DNA of 64,000 bases from Mucilaginibacter sp. (GTDB taxonomy: Bacteria; Bacteroidota; Bacteroidia; Sphingobacteriales; Sphingobacteriaceae). The notes below the pieces were generated by a model, which saw nothing but the letters and a program-made list of their open reading frames with translations, was not told the origin of the DNA and did not search any database. Position 1 is the stretch's first letter. The number at the start of each line of letters is the position of its first letter. The stretch covers positions 62,001 to 126,000 of the forward strand of contig NZ_JANYGQ010000025.1 in NCBI RefSeq assembly GCF_025359345.1, read 5' to 3'. Of this stretch, positions 53,169 through 60,572 are shown one piece after another. A program made the position numbers and the translations under genes.

Positions 53169-54698
53169 TCATCCTGCCATCCCGACTACACAGGACAAAT
53201 CAGAATGGCTTCTGATTTGTCCTTTTTTTTTGCTCGATAATTCGCTGTCCATCAAGTAAATATATTTTATTACCTCGTTTACCCTACCGGTTCGAAGTAC
53301 CCCATTTTCAATCTCCATTTTATCAGGAAACACAACACCCACGATTTCGCGCTTTTTATCTATATCCCCGATACTATAGGCGTATTCCAGTTTAAGTAGG
53401 TTATTTAACCCATTATCCAATAAATCTTCAATATCTATCTTCTGCAAATTCAATTCATCGAGCTTGCCATTAAGGATTTCCAGCTTACGGGCATTCAACG
53501 CCTTTGCATCCATAAAATCTTCCGGGTCGATTTTTTTACTCGACACCAATTCTACCATATAGGCGATCTTTTCTTTTATCTCTTTAATTTCCTGATTGAT
53601 CTGGGTTCGTTCGTCCAGTAAATGCGAAGTTTGGCTAACCCAAATATCATGAACGGTCATTTTAAACATTTCGATAACATCTTCCCTGGGTGTAAACTTT
53701 TTTAATTCCTGATGGAACTGGTCATTTAAACTATCAGCACGAAACCTGAAGTTGCAGCCGTTGTAGCAGTGGTAATAAGAATAATAATCATGGCGGCCTT
53801 TTGAAATACTGCCTGATAGAATTTTACCGCACGATGGGCAGTTCAGAAACCCTCTCAGTGGCAAAGTTGGCTTAGATATGATCTTCGGCAGATAAGTGCG
53901 TTTACGGCCATCTAAAACGTCTTGTACCGTTTCAAACAGGTTCTCTGATATTAACGGCTCATGTTGTGCCTTTACAAATTGGCTCTCATCATCTTTGTAT
54001 TTTGGAACGAAGATCTTACCGCAATACACCGGGTTACGGATCGCAAACCAAAAAAGACTTTTAGCGCCAGTGAAGCCTCTCTCTTTAGCGGCCTTGTAAA
54101 TAGCCTCTGTGTTATAAGTTTCTTTTGCTATTTCTTCAAAAGCCCAACGTAAGACACTTGCTTCCGGCTCACGGATACCAATATACTTACGTCCGTATTC
54201 ATCTGAACGGTTGATATAACCAAAGGGAGCTTTGCCCATATACCGGCCTTCCTTCCGTGCACGGCGCATACCGTGAATTACGTTTAATGCCCGGCGGTCA
54301 TTTTCTACTTCCGGAGCAGCCAGGTAAAAGGCCAGCATCATCTTATTTTCAGGCACTGTCAGGTCAAGAGGTTGTTCAATCGCTTGCGGCTCTACTCCCA
54401 GTTTATTAAGCATGCTGATCATTTGATAAGCGTCCCCTGCATTACGACTGAACCTATACCATTTTAGAAAAAGAACTAAATGACTTTTTCCCTTGTGCCG
54501 TTTCAAATGTAAAAGCAGCACTTTCCATTGTGGCCTATTGAATGTTTTAGCGGAATGATCTTCATAAATCACTTTCCTCACCATAATATGATTAACCAGA
54601 CAGTATTTTTGCAGCATCTCTTCCTGATGCCTTTGGGAGAACCCTTTTTCCGCCTGCTCGTCTGTGCTTACCCTGATATATAAATCTGCAATTTTCAT
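53169..54698 (-). CDS. Large serine recombinase
   Basis: A 509-residue recombinase: resolvase domain (ADLYIRVSTDEQAEKGFSQR with catalytic Ser12 in RVSTDEQ), a recombinase domain (RRARKEGRYMGKAPFGYINR), a zinc ribbon (FLNCPSCGKIL ... CYNGC), and a coiled-coil C-terminal segment. It catalyses site-specific integration and excision. The last seven residues (VVGMAG region) are encoded by attR of the first element; before that insertion the frame would have continued 36 codons antisense through tRNA-Pro. A terminator hairpin is also inside the 3' end. Confidence 0.9.
   Translation of the reverse strand: MKIADLYIRVSTDEQAEKGFSQRHQEEMLQKYCLVNHIMVRKVIYEDHSAKTFNRPQWKVLLLHLKRHKGKSHLVLFLKWYRFSRNAGDAYQMISMLNKLGVEPQAIEQPLDLTVPENKMMLAFYLAAPEVENDRRALNVIHGMRRARKEGRYMGKAPFGYINRSDEYGRKYIGIREPEASVLRWAFEEIAKETYNTEAIYKAAKERGFTGAKSLFWFAIRNPVYCGKIFVPKYKDDESQFVKAQHEPLISENLFETVQDVLDGRKRTYLPKIISKPTLPLRGFLNCPSCGKILSGSISKGRHDYYSYYHCYNGCNFRFRADSLNDQFHQELKKFTPREDVIEMFKMTVHDIWVSQTSHLLDERTQINQEIKEIKEKIAYMVELVSSKKIDPEDFMDAKALNARKLEILNGKLDELNLQKIDIEDLLDNGLNNLLKLEYAYSIGDIDKKREIVGVVFPDKMEIENGVLRTGRVNEVIKYIYLMDSELSSKKKGQIRSHSDLSCVVGMAG
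53171..53188 (+). repeat. attR, 18-bp direct repeat
   Basis: ATCCTGCCATCCCGACTA, identical to 34774-34791. It also encodes the last residues of the serine recombinase on the minus strand. Confidence 0.9.
53192..53231 (+). terminator. Native tRNA-Pro terminator, displaced by the element
   Basis: Arms AGGACAAATCAG / CTGATTTGTCCT (12 bp), loop of 8, then nine T on the plus strand. It starts 4 bp after attR. With the element removed it would lie about 4 bp after the tRNA att core, the normal place for a tRNA terminator. Confidence 0.8.
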
Positions 54699-54856
54699 TG
54701 TTTTAAGTGCTGTTCCACCACTAATTTAGCTAAAAAGTATAGTAAATTCAATACTTTTTCGGCTGTTTCTATGCTTATTTCTTCACCTCGTTTTTGATAA
54801 AAGTCGACGACTTTTTCGACGGTCAGTGACCTTTTCTCCTCATTATACGCCAACAT
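54695..54856 (-). CDS. Small ORF coupled to the serine recombinase, 53 aa
   Basis: MLAYNEEKRSLTVEKVVDF... is a 53-residue helical ORF whose stop overlaps the recombinase start (ATGA). That overlap strongly suggests a real coupled gene. No family recognised; it might be a recombination directionality or regulatory factor. Confidence 0.6.
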   Translation of the reverse strand: MLAYNEEKRSLTVEKVVDFYQKRGEEISIETAEKVLNLLYFLAKLVVEQHLKQ

Positions 54857-55016
54857 AGTTTTTCGTTTGTACAATTATCCGTTAGTACGGTCAAGCGTTA
54901 GGACAAGTAGCCTTAAATAAATTTTCCGTCAAATATGCCGTCAGGTACATGTGTTTTAAAGGCTTATTAAATTTTAGGCAACTTGCCTAACCCTTAAAAT
55001 CCCCCTTCCGACTTTT
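54857..55016. other. Divergent control region between recombinase and mob genes
   Basis: A noncoding gap with an inverted repeat TTAGGCA-ACT-TGCCTAA at 54974-54990. It lies between divergent operons and likely contains both promoters, but no clear consensus boxes were found. Confidence 0.4.
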
Positions 55017-55036
55017 GACTATCTAATCAGATAGTC
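55017..55036 (+). promoter_or_regulatory. 8-bp inverted repeat abutting ATG 55037
   Basis: GACTATCT-AATC-AGATAGTC ends directly at the start codon of the following small ORF. It could be an operator or a hairpin that blocks initiation. Confidence 0.45.
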
Positions 55037-55210
55037 ATGAAGAATACCGAAGTCATACCCGATCTTAAAGGCCGTAAATTCAACGGCCACCTTACCAAAA
55101 TCAAACGTATCCGCACCGAGCCGCGTCAGCGGATCAGGCAACTTTTGCGCTCCTTTGTTCCGCTCGATCTGCCAGGCCAAAGGCCGGGGCAACAACAGCA
55201 AATTCCATAA
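55037..55210 (+). CDS. Small basic protein ahead of bfmA, 57 aa
   Basis: MKNTEVIPDLKGRKFNGHL... is a 57-residue basic ORF (many Lys/Arg, Gln-rich end) in the position where mob elements carry small DNA-binding proteins. It is on the strand of the transfer genes. No family recognised. Confidence 0.45.
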   Translation: MKNTEVIPDLKGRKFNGHLTKIKRIRTEPRQRIRQLLRSFVPLDLPGQRPGQQQQIP

Positions 55211-55211
55211 C

Positions 55212-55360
55212 AAACCGGGGCCGCAGGCTGCCCGGTTTCCGTTTTAAAAGCGTCCATTTTTCGGAGAAAAAAATGGAGCAAGCGGAAGTTGGGCAGAGCC
55301 CTACTTTGCTTGCCCTACGCTTCGCTGCGGGGGTATTAAGCATTCTCCGGGAATGCTTAA
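55212..55360. other. Inverted-repeat cluster, candidate oriT of the second module
   Basis: AAACCGGG / CCCGGTTT (55212-55238), a TCCATTTTT / AAAAATGGA pair around 55255-55277, a GCTTCGC mini-hairpin core near 55319, and TTAAGCATTC-TCCGG-GAATGCTTAA (55336-55360). This noncoding stretch lies just ahead of bfmA and the relaxase. Confidence 0.4.
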
Positions 55361-55432
55361 CCGTGTTAAAGATATATTGCAAGCCGATTTTAGCATTCCC
55401 CCAGGAATTACAACAAACATAAATTCATTGTT

Positions 55433-55990
55433 ATGCCACAAGCAAACGATTATAAAAAGACAGTCAAGTACACTGAGGAAACGGATGAGAAATTGCAGAA
55501 GCTGGCCGATCAGAGTGGACGTACCAAGCGCGAGTTTTTCATCCAAATGGTAGAATACTTTTACCGGACTAAGAAAGATCCAAAGGACATTAATGACGAG
55601 CTTCTGAAAAAGACGCTGGCCAAAAATCACGATACCTATATCCGTTTTATCAGGGCACAGGAGGAAAAAGTACTAATACCGGTTAAAGTGGAAGTTGACC
55701 GGATGATACAATCACAAATTAAAATTTTAGATTTCTTTAATAACCATGTATTAAAGGCGAATCAGGATCTATTAAGCAACCAGCAAACGCAGGTGCAGAA
55801 ATTCACAGAAACGGAAAAGCTATTAAAAATCATTGCCGAGAAACTGGAAACCAAAGAGAGCCTTAAACTCAAATTTCTGTACATCCTGAACAATTACAAT
55901 AAGGCCAGGGAAAGTTTCGGCTTTACGACACCGGCTAAAGAAAAGGAAGATCTATTAAACTTTACAAGGCAACAGATTGCCAAACTCTAA
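55433..55990 (+). CDS. bfmA: BfmA/BtgA-family mobilization protein
   Basis: A 185-residue protein beginning PQANDYKKTVKYTEETDEKLQKLADQ, with an RHH-like N-terminus and a long coiled-coil middle (IKILDFFNNHVLKANQ onward). BfmA/BtgA proteins are oriT-binding accessory factors of Bacteroides mobilizable elements. It ends 3 bp before the relaxase gene. Confidence 0.85.
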   Translation: MPQANDYKKTVKYTEETDEKLQKLADQSGRTKREFFIQMVEYFYRTKKDPKDINDELLKKTLAKNHDTYIRFIRAQEEKVLIPVKVEVDRMIQSQIKILDFFNNHVLKANQDLLSNQQTQVQKFTETEKLLKIIAEKLETKESLKLKFLYILNNYNKARESFGFTTPAKEKEDLLNFTRQQIAKL

Positions 55991-55993
55991 ATA

Positions 55994-56992
55994 ATGTATA
56001 TCAATATCACCGATAGCGAAACAACGGATAATAAAGGCGGTAGCAGCGCCTTGGTTCATTACTTAGATAAAGAGAATCGAATAAATCTTGCCAAACAGCA
56101 GGAATACTGGTTTAATCAGGAACGCAGCAATATCCTTTCCGATGAAGTAAGACCGGCGATTGATAACAACATCGCCAAGTTAAGTAAAGGGGATGCCAAG
56201 TTTTTCCTGGTCAATATCAGTCCAAGCCAAAAAGAGATCACTTACCTCAAAGAAAAGTATGGCGAGGATTGTGCCAAAGAACAGCTCAAAGCTTATGCCT
56301 CATCTATTATGGATGAATATGCCCGCAACTTCAAGAGGCCGGGCATTGAAAGCGGCAAAGACCTGCTATGGTTCGGCAAGCTGGAAAACTACCGCTATTA
56401 CAGCCACAAAGACCCTGAAGTAAAGCAGGGCCTTAAAAAACGGGGTGATCGTAAGGAAGGCGAACAAATGCACGTACAGGTCATTGTCAGCCGTAAAGAC
56501 ATTACCAACAAGATCAAATTAAGCCCCATGAATAAATCCAAGGGCAGCAATACGGAGCATTCCAAAAAAATGGGACAATTTGATCGTTCAGCCTTTAAAT
56601 CATCAGGCGAAAGATTGTTTGATGACAAGTTTGACTTTGAACGTGGCTTAACCGAAACTTTCAGGTATGCCAATGCTCAGAAAAAAGGCGGTTTGGATGA
56701 GCGGATAGCCCTTCAAGCAGAAAAGCAAAATCAAGAATCAGTAAGAAAATCAAGACCAGCAGAGCAACAAGGCAGGAAAACCATAGTGGATAAACTATCT
56801 ATTTCACTATTAGATAAAAGCAAACCATCGGTCGGTCTTTTGGAAAGGGAATCCAAAACTAACCTGCCGGACTTATTATCCCAGGCGTCGGATAACCTGT
56901 TACAGCCCCTTTTGGGCAATCCGAACAAAAGCGATAGCGCCCCTTTACTACCACGCAAGAAAGGCAAACGGCGCAAAGGCATGGGCCTTTAA
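55994..56992 (+). CDS. DUF5712-family relaxase (BtgB-like)
   Basis: A 332-residue protein that begins MYINITDSETTDNKGGSSALVHYL and contains DLLWFGKLENYRYYSHKDPEV and GEQMHVQVIVSRKD near residue 155. DUF5712 proteins pair with BfmA/BtgA and are expected to be the nicking relaxase. The tail is polar and low-complexity. Confidence 0.82.
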   Translation: MYINITDSETTDNKGGSSALVHYLDKENRINLAKQQEYWFNQERSNILSDEVRPAIDNNIAKLSKGDAKFFLVNISPSQKEITYLKEKYGEDCAKEQLKAYASSIMDEYARNFKRPGIESGKDLLWFGKLENYRYYSHKDPEVKQGLKKRGDRKEGEQMHVQVIVSRKDITNKIKLSPMNKSKGSNTEHSKKMGQFDRSAFKSSGERLFDDKFDFERGLTETFRYANAQKKGGLDERIALQAEKQNQESVRKSRPAEQQGRKTIVDKLSISLLDKSKPSVGLLERESKTNLPDLLSQASDNLLQPLLGNPNKSDSAPLLPRKKGKRRKGMGL

Positions 56993-57022
56993 TCATCATT
57001 TAAATCATTAAAAACTACAGCT

Positions 57023-59056
57023 ATGCAAACCGGCGAAGATATACAAGGATTAAGAAAGATCATTGATTTTACACGGCTAATCAGCCTGTCCATTTTAAGC
57101 ATTCATTTCTATATCAGCTGTTATGCTGCGTTTCAGCATTGGCACTGGACAGCGGAAATAACCAATCGCATGATTTTGAATATTAGTAAAACCGGGTTAT
57201 TCGTTGGGATGCTTAAACCTAAGCTGGCCGCTTTGCTGCTATTATTTATTACGCTTATTGGTGCCAAAGGCAAAAAGGACGAAAAGATCAGGAAAGATAC
57301 CATTGCCATGTATATAGGTGCCGGATTGCTCTTATACTCTATTAGCGTATTATGTTTTTATCTTAATGCTACTGCAACAATAATAGCAATCAGTTACATA
57401 GGTATAACCAGCTTAGGATACCTGCTTATTTTAACAGGCGGTGGCCGCTTATCCCGCTTACTTAAATTGAACTTGCAAAATGATATTTTCAATACGGAGA
57501 ATGAAACTTTCCCGCAAGAGGAACGATTGCTGGAAAATGAATATTCGGTAAACCTCCCAGCAAAATATAACCTGAAAGGTAAAGTACGTAACAGTTGGAT
57601 AAATTTCATTAACCCGTTTCGGGGCCTGTTAGTGGTGGGTACACCCGGAGCGGGTAAGTCTTATTTCGTTATTCGGCATGTAATAGACCAGCATTTAAAA
57701 AAGGGTTTTAGCATGTTCATCTATGATTTTAAGTTTGACGACTTAACGAAGATAGCCTATAATAAACTGGAAAAGTATCAAAAGAACTATAAAGTAAAAC
57801 CCAAATTCTATCTGATCAATTTTGATGATCTGTCAAGGACACACCGGTGTAACCCGCTTGACCCACAGAGTATGGATGATATTACAGATGCGACCGAGGC
57901 ATCCCGTACCATCTTGTTAGGCTTGAACCGCGAGTGGATAAAAAAACAGGGTGATTTCTTTGTGGAAAGCCCTATTAACTTTTTAACCGCCATCATCTGG
58001 TATTTGCGGAAATATGAGAACGGCAGGTATTGTACCCTGCCGCATGTTATTGAGTTAATGCAAGCCGACTACGAGGAACTGTTCCCGATATTGAAAGAGC
58101 AGGAAGAAATTAAGGTGTTGATCAATCCTTTTATATCTGCTTTTCAGAATAAGGCAAAGGAACAGTTAGAGGGACAGGTGGCCAGTGCCAAGATTAGCCT
58201 GGCCCGCTTATCTTCACCACAATTGTATTACGTGCTATCCGGTAATGATTTTACGCTGGACATCAACAATCCGAAGGAACCCAAGATTGTTTGCATGGGC
58301 AATAACCCGCAGAAGCTGCAAACCTACGGGGCGGTACTATCACTTTACATCTCCAGGGTAATTAAACTGGCTAACCGTAAGAATCAACTAAAGAGCAGCC
58401 TGGTCTTTGATGAGTTTCCAACCATTTACTTTAATAATATTGATAGCCTGATAGCAACGGCACGTTCAAACAAAGTCGCCACCACGTTGGGTATACAGGA
58501 TTACAGCCAGTTAAAAAAAGATTACGGTCGTGAACAGGCCGAGGTTATTATGAATATTGTCGGTAATATCATCAGCGGGCAGGTTACGGGCGATACGGCC
58601 AAGCAGCTATCTGAGCGTGTGGGTAAGATCATGCAGGAACGCAACAGCGTGAGCATTAATAACAGTGATACTTCGATTAGCAAATCTACACAGTTGGACT
58701 ATGCCGTGCCTGCTTCAAAGATTTCCGGCCTTTCATCCGGTACGTTCGTGGGTATGGTAGCCGACAATCCAGATGAAAAAATTGAATTGAAAGTATTTCA
58801 CAGTGATATACAAAATGATCATGCGGCTATCAAAGCTGAGGAAGATGGTTACGAGCCTGTTCCGTTAATTGATAACGTTACCGCATTGGATATACAGGAA
58901 AACTACCTGATGATCAAAGCGGATATTCAAAACCTGATAAATACAGAGATTAGCATTTTAAGAAAAAGAAAGGTTGCTGAAACTACGGAACCGGTTAACC
59001 GTGAAAGTAAGGACGAAAATAATGGAGAAACGAACGGAGTGGCGATGTCTATATGA
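57023..59056 (+). CDS. VirD4/TraG-type coupling protein
   Basis: A 677-residue T4CP: three or four N-terminal membrane helices (about 25-140), an ATPase domain with Walker A VGTPGAGKSYF (about 205) and Walker B SLVFDEFPTIYF (about 460), and the TraG/TraD motif QDYSQLKKDYG. It links the relaxosome to a type IV secretion channel. Carrying one's own T4CP without the pore means a helper element must provide the channel. Confidence 0.92.
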   Translation: MQTGEDIQGLRKIIDFTRLISLSILSIHFYISCYAAFQHWHWTAEITNRMILNISKTGLFVGMLKPKLAALLLLFITLIGAKGKKDEKIRKDTIAMYIGAGLLLYSISVLCFYLNATATIIAISYIGITSLGYLLILTGGGRLSRLLKLNLQNDIFNTENETFPQEERLLENEYSVNLPAKYNLKGKVRNSWINFINPFRGLLVVGTPGAGKSYFVIRHVIDQHLKKGFSMFIYDFKFDDLTKIAYNKLEKYQKNYKVKPKFYLINFDDLSRTHRCNPLDPQSMDDITDATEASRTILLGLNREWIKKQGDFFVESPINFLTAIIWYLRKYENGRYCTLPHVIELMQADYEELFPILKEQEEIKVLINPFISAFQNKAKEQLEGQVASAKISLARLSSPQLYYVLSGNDFTLDINNPKEPKIVCMGNNPQKLQTYGAVLSLYISRVIKLANRKNQLKSSLVFDEFPTIYFNNIDSLIATARSNKVATTLGIQDYSQLKKDYGREQAEVIMNIVGNIISGQVTGDTAKQLSERVGKIMQERNSVSINNSDTSISKSTQLDYAVPASKISGLSSGTFVGMVADNPDEKIELKVFHSDIQNDHAAIKAEEDGYEPVPLIDNVTALDIQENYLMIKADIQNLINTEISILRKRKVAETTEPVNRESKDENNGETNGVAMSI

Positions 59057-59232
59057 TTTTTTTGATCTCTGGTTCGAGCTCAGTCTGGGGAACAAAAAAT
59101 AGGCTGTTCATAAATCAAACCGACCCTCTGAGAATTGGCTGTAGGAAAATTATCTCCATCAGGTGGGCGCATTAGTAAAAAGACCATCTTGCAGCAGGTA
59201 TATTCAATTTGACAAACAGATGAAACATTAGC
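59057..59232. other. Gap after the coupling-protein gene
   Basis: No gene, terminator or clear att site. GGTTCGAGCTCAGTCTGGGG at about 59070-59090 looks faintly like a tRNA T-arm end but has no partner. Confidence 0.4.
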
Positions 59233-59273
59233 AAAGATATAAATTGTATCAAATGATACAATTTATATCTTTG
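59233..59273 (+). promoter_or_regulatory. Promoter embedded in a perfect 40-bp palindrome
   Basis: Arms AAAGATATAAATTGTATCA / TGATACAATTTATATCTTT (19 bp each, AA centre) at 59233-59272. Within it lie TTG (59244-59246) and TATCTTTG (59266-59273) with a 19-base spacer, an exact Bacteroidota promoter. A dimeric repressor binding the palindrome would cover both boxes. The leader to the 59323 start is about 40 nt. Confidence 0.8.
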
Positions 59274-59290
59274 TAGCCTGTACCGATAAA

Positions 59291-59326
59291 ATGTTTTCCC
59301 GGTCAATCGTCTTTATAAGCAGATGA
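59291..59326 (+). CDS. Possible 11-residue leader peptide
   Basis: ATG TTT TCC ... AGA TGA encodes MFSRSIVFISR and overlaps the next start codon by 4 bases (ATGA). It is within the predicted leader. Coding status is uncertain. Confidence 0.3.
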   Translation: MFSRSIVFISR

Positions 59327-60507
59327 GATATATACTCTTTACCTTTTTACTTGTGATCCTGCTTGGAGCAGATCCGTATTTTTATCAGGCAGTCCAAACC
59401 CTGACATCAAACACATATGTTCTTCGGTCATACTGGCTTATTGATATCTTCGTAATCGCCTGGATAGTGGTCGCCCAGCTGTTCCCCCTTCCGGAGAAAT
59501 TGTCCAAATTATTAAAGTCGGGTTCTATGGCGCTTTTCCTGATTGTTCTGGTACCTAAGGCATTTGCCATACCTGTATTGCTGATCGAAGACCTCTTCCG
59601 CGCTTTCCACGCCTTTCCGCCACGCGCAGCCTGGGTAAGTGAGGTTGCAATAGCTATCGCAGCCATACCGTTCTTTGGATTTATCTACGGCTTGACCGGT
59701 GGACGCCACCGGTATACCGTTCACCGCGAAACCCTTTATTTTAAGGATCTGCCGCCGTCATTTAATGGATTTACCCTGACACAGCTATCAGATATTCATT
59801 CCGGCAGTTTTTCAAACCCTAAGGGCGTGGAAAAAGGAATTCAAATGGTCAATGCGCAAAAAAGCGACCTGGTCCTTTTTACCGGAGACCTTGTCAATAA
59901 CCAGGCGGCGGAAATGGATCCCTGGATCCCTTATTTCGCACAGGTCAAAGCGGCTTATGGCAAGTATTCCGTTCTGGGTAATCATGACTATGGCGATTAC
60001 ATCAAGTGGGATACGGAAGCGGAAAAACACCGTAACCTGGAACGCCTGAAAGAAGTACACAAGGAGATCGGCTTTAGCTTACTGCTTAACGAAGCCGTGT
60101 CGATCAATAAAGGCGGTCAGCAAATCTCCCTCATCGGTGTGGAAAATTGGGGCAAAGGTGGTTTTCATAAGTATGGAGACCTGGACAAAGCCGCGTCAAA
60201 CGTAGCACCGGGTGTTTTCAAAATACTGATGTCGCACGATCCCTCTCATTGGGAAGCGGTAACCCTTGCACACCGCGAGCATATTCATCTTACCCTTGCC
60301 GGGCATACGCACGGCGCGCAATTTGGCCTGGAAATATTCGGGTTTAAATGGAGCCCGATAAAATACGTCTATAAACAATGGGCCGGCTTGTATGAAAAGT
60401 TCGGGAAATTTCTTTATGTTAACCGTGGGTTTGGCTTTTTAGGCCTTAAAGGCCGGGTAGGCATATGGCCGGAGATCACCGTCATTACCTTAAAAACAGC
60501 AGCGTGA
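59323..60507 (+). CDS. Membrane metallophosphoesterase (YaeI-like)
   Basis: A 394-residue protein: four N-terminal membrane helices (about 1-130) and a calcineurin-like phosphoesterase domain with TQLSDIHSGSF, LFTGDLVNNQ, VLGNHDYGDY, ILMSHDPSHW and LAGHTHGAQFGL, all five metal-binding blocks intact. The YaeI group hydrolyses phosphoesters at the membrane. It is the first gene under the palindromic promoter, 65 bp before the antiporter gene. Confidence 0.92.
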   Translation: MRYILFTFLLVILLGADPYFYQAVQTLTSNTYVLRSYWLIDIFVIAWIVVAQLFPLPEKLSKLLKSGSMALFLIVLVPKAFAIPVLLIEDLFRAFHAFPPRAAWVSEVAIAIAAIPFFGFIYGLTGGRHRYTVHRETLYFKDLPPSFNGFTLTQLSDIHSGSFSNPKGVEKGIQMVNAQKSDLVLFTGDLVNNQAAEMDPWIPYFAQVKAAYGKYSVLGNHDYGDYIKWDTEAEKHRNLERLKEVHKEIGFSLLLNEAVSINKGGQQISLIGVENWGKGGFHKYGDLDKAASNVAPGVFKILMSHDPSHWEAVTLAHREHIHLTLAGHTHGAQFGLEIFGFKWSPIKYVYKQWAGLYEKFGKFLYVNRGFGFLGLKGRVGIWPEITVITLKTAA

Positions 60508-60572
60508 TCACCTTTACAGGCAACAAATTTAAATTCAACAGCATCGTCATTCCTTAAACAGATCATCGCGTC

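Larger units (their letters stand above)
34792..53188. mobile_element. 18.4-kb integrative mobilizable element in tRNA-Pro
   Basis: The boundaries are set by the 18-bp repeats at 34774-34791 and 53171-53188. Near both ends a second shared sequence (28/29 bases, 34886-34914 and 53088-53115) probably binds the integrase arm domain. It encodes a tyrosine integrase, two excisionase-like HTH proteins, a MobC-like protein and a relaxase, but no VirB/Tra pore genes, so it should depend on a helper ICE. Cargo includes a LytS/LytTR/TlpA operon, a peptide/GLPGLI/outer-membrane operon, an XRE operon and a HEPN/SWIM operon. Confidence 0.85.
53189..59056. mobile_element. Second mobilizable module with serine recombinase
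   Basis: The serine recombinase, small DNA-binding-size ORFs, BfmA/BtgA, a DUF5712 relaxase and a coupling protein form a compact mobilization unit. No second copy of the 18-bp att is seen to the right, so the outer boundary is not defined; 59056 is simply the end of the last transfer gene. It has a coupling protein but no pore genes. Confidence 0.55.

Noticed and set aside
55019..55382. Overlapping minus-strand ORFs ahead of bfmA
   Set aside because: They are shadows of the 57-aa plus-strand ORF and the inverted-repeat cluster.
59070..59090. Sequence resembling a tRNA T-arm, possible att of the second module
   Set aside because: No acceptor or anticodon parts and no second copy in the window.
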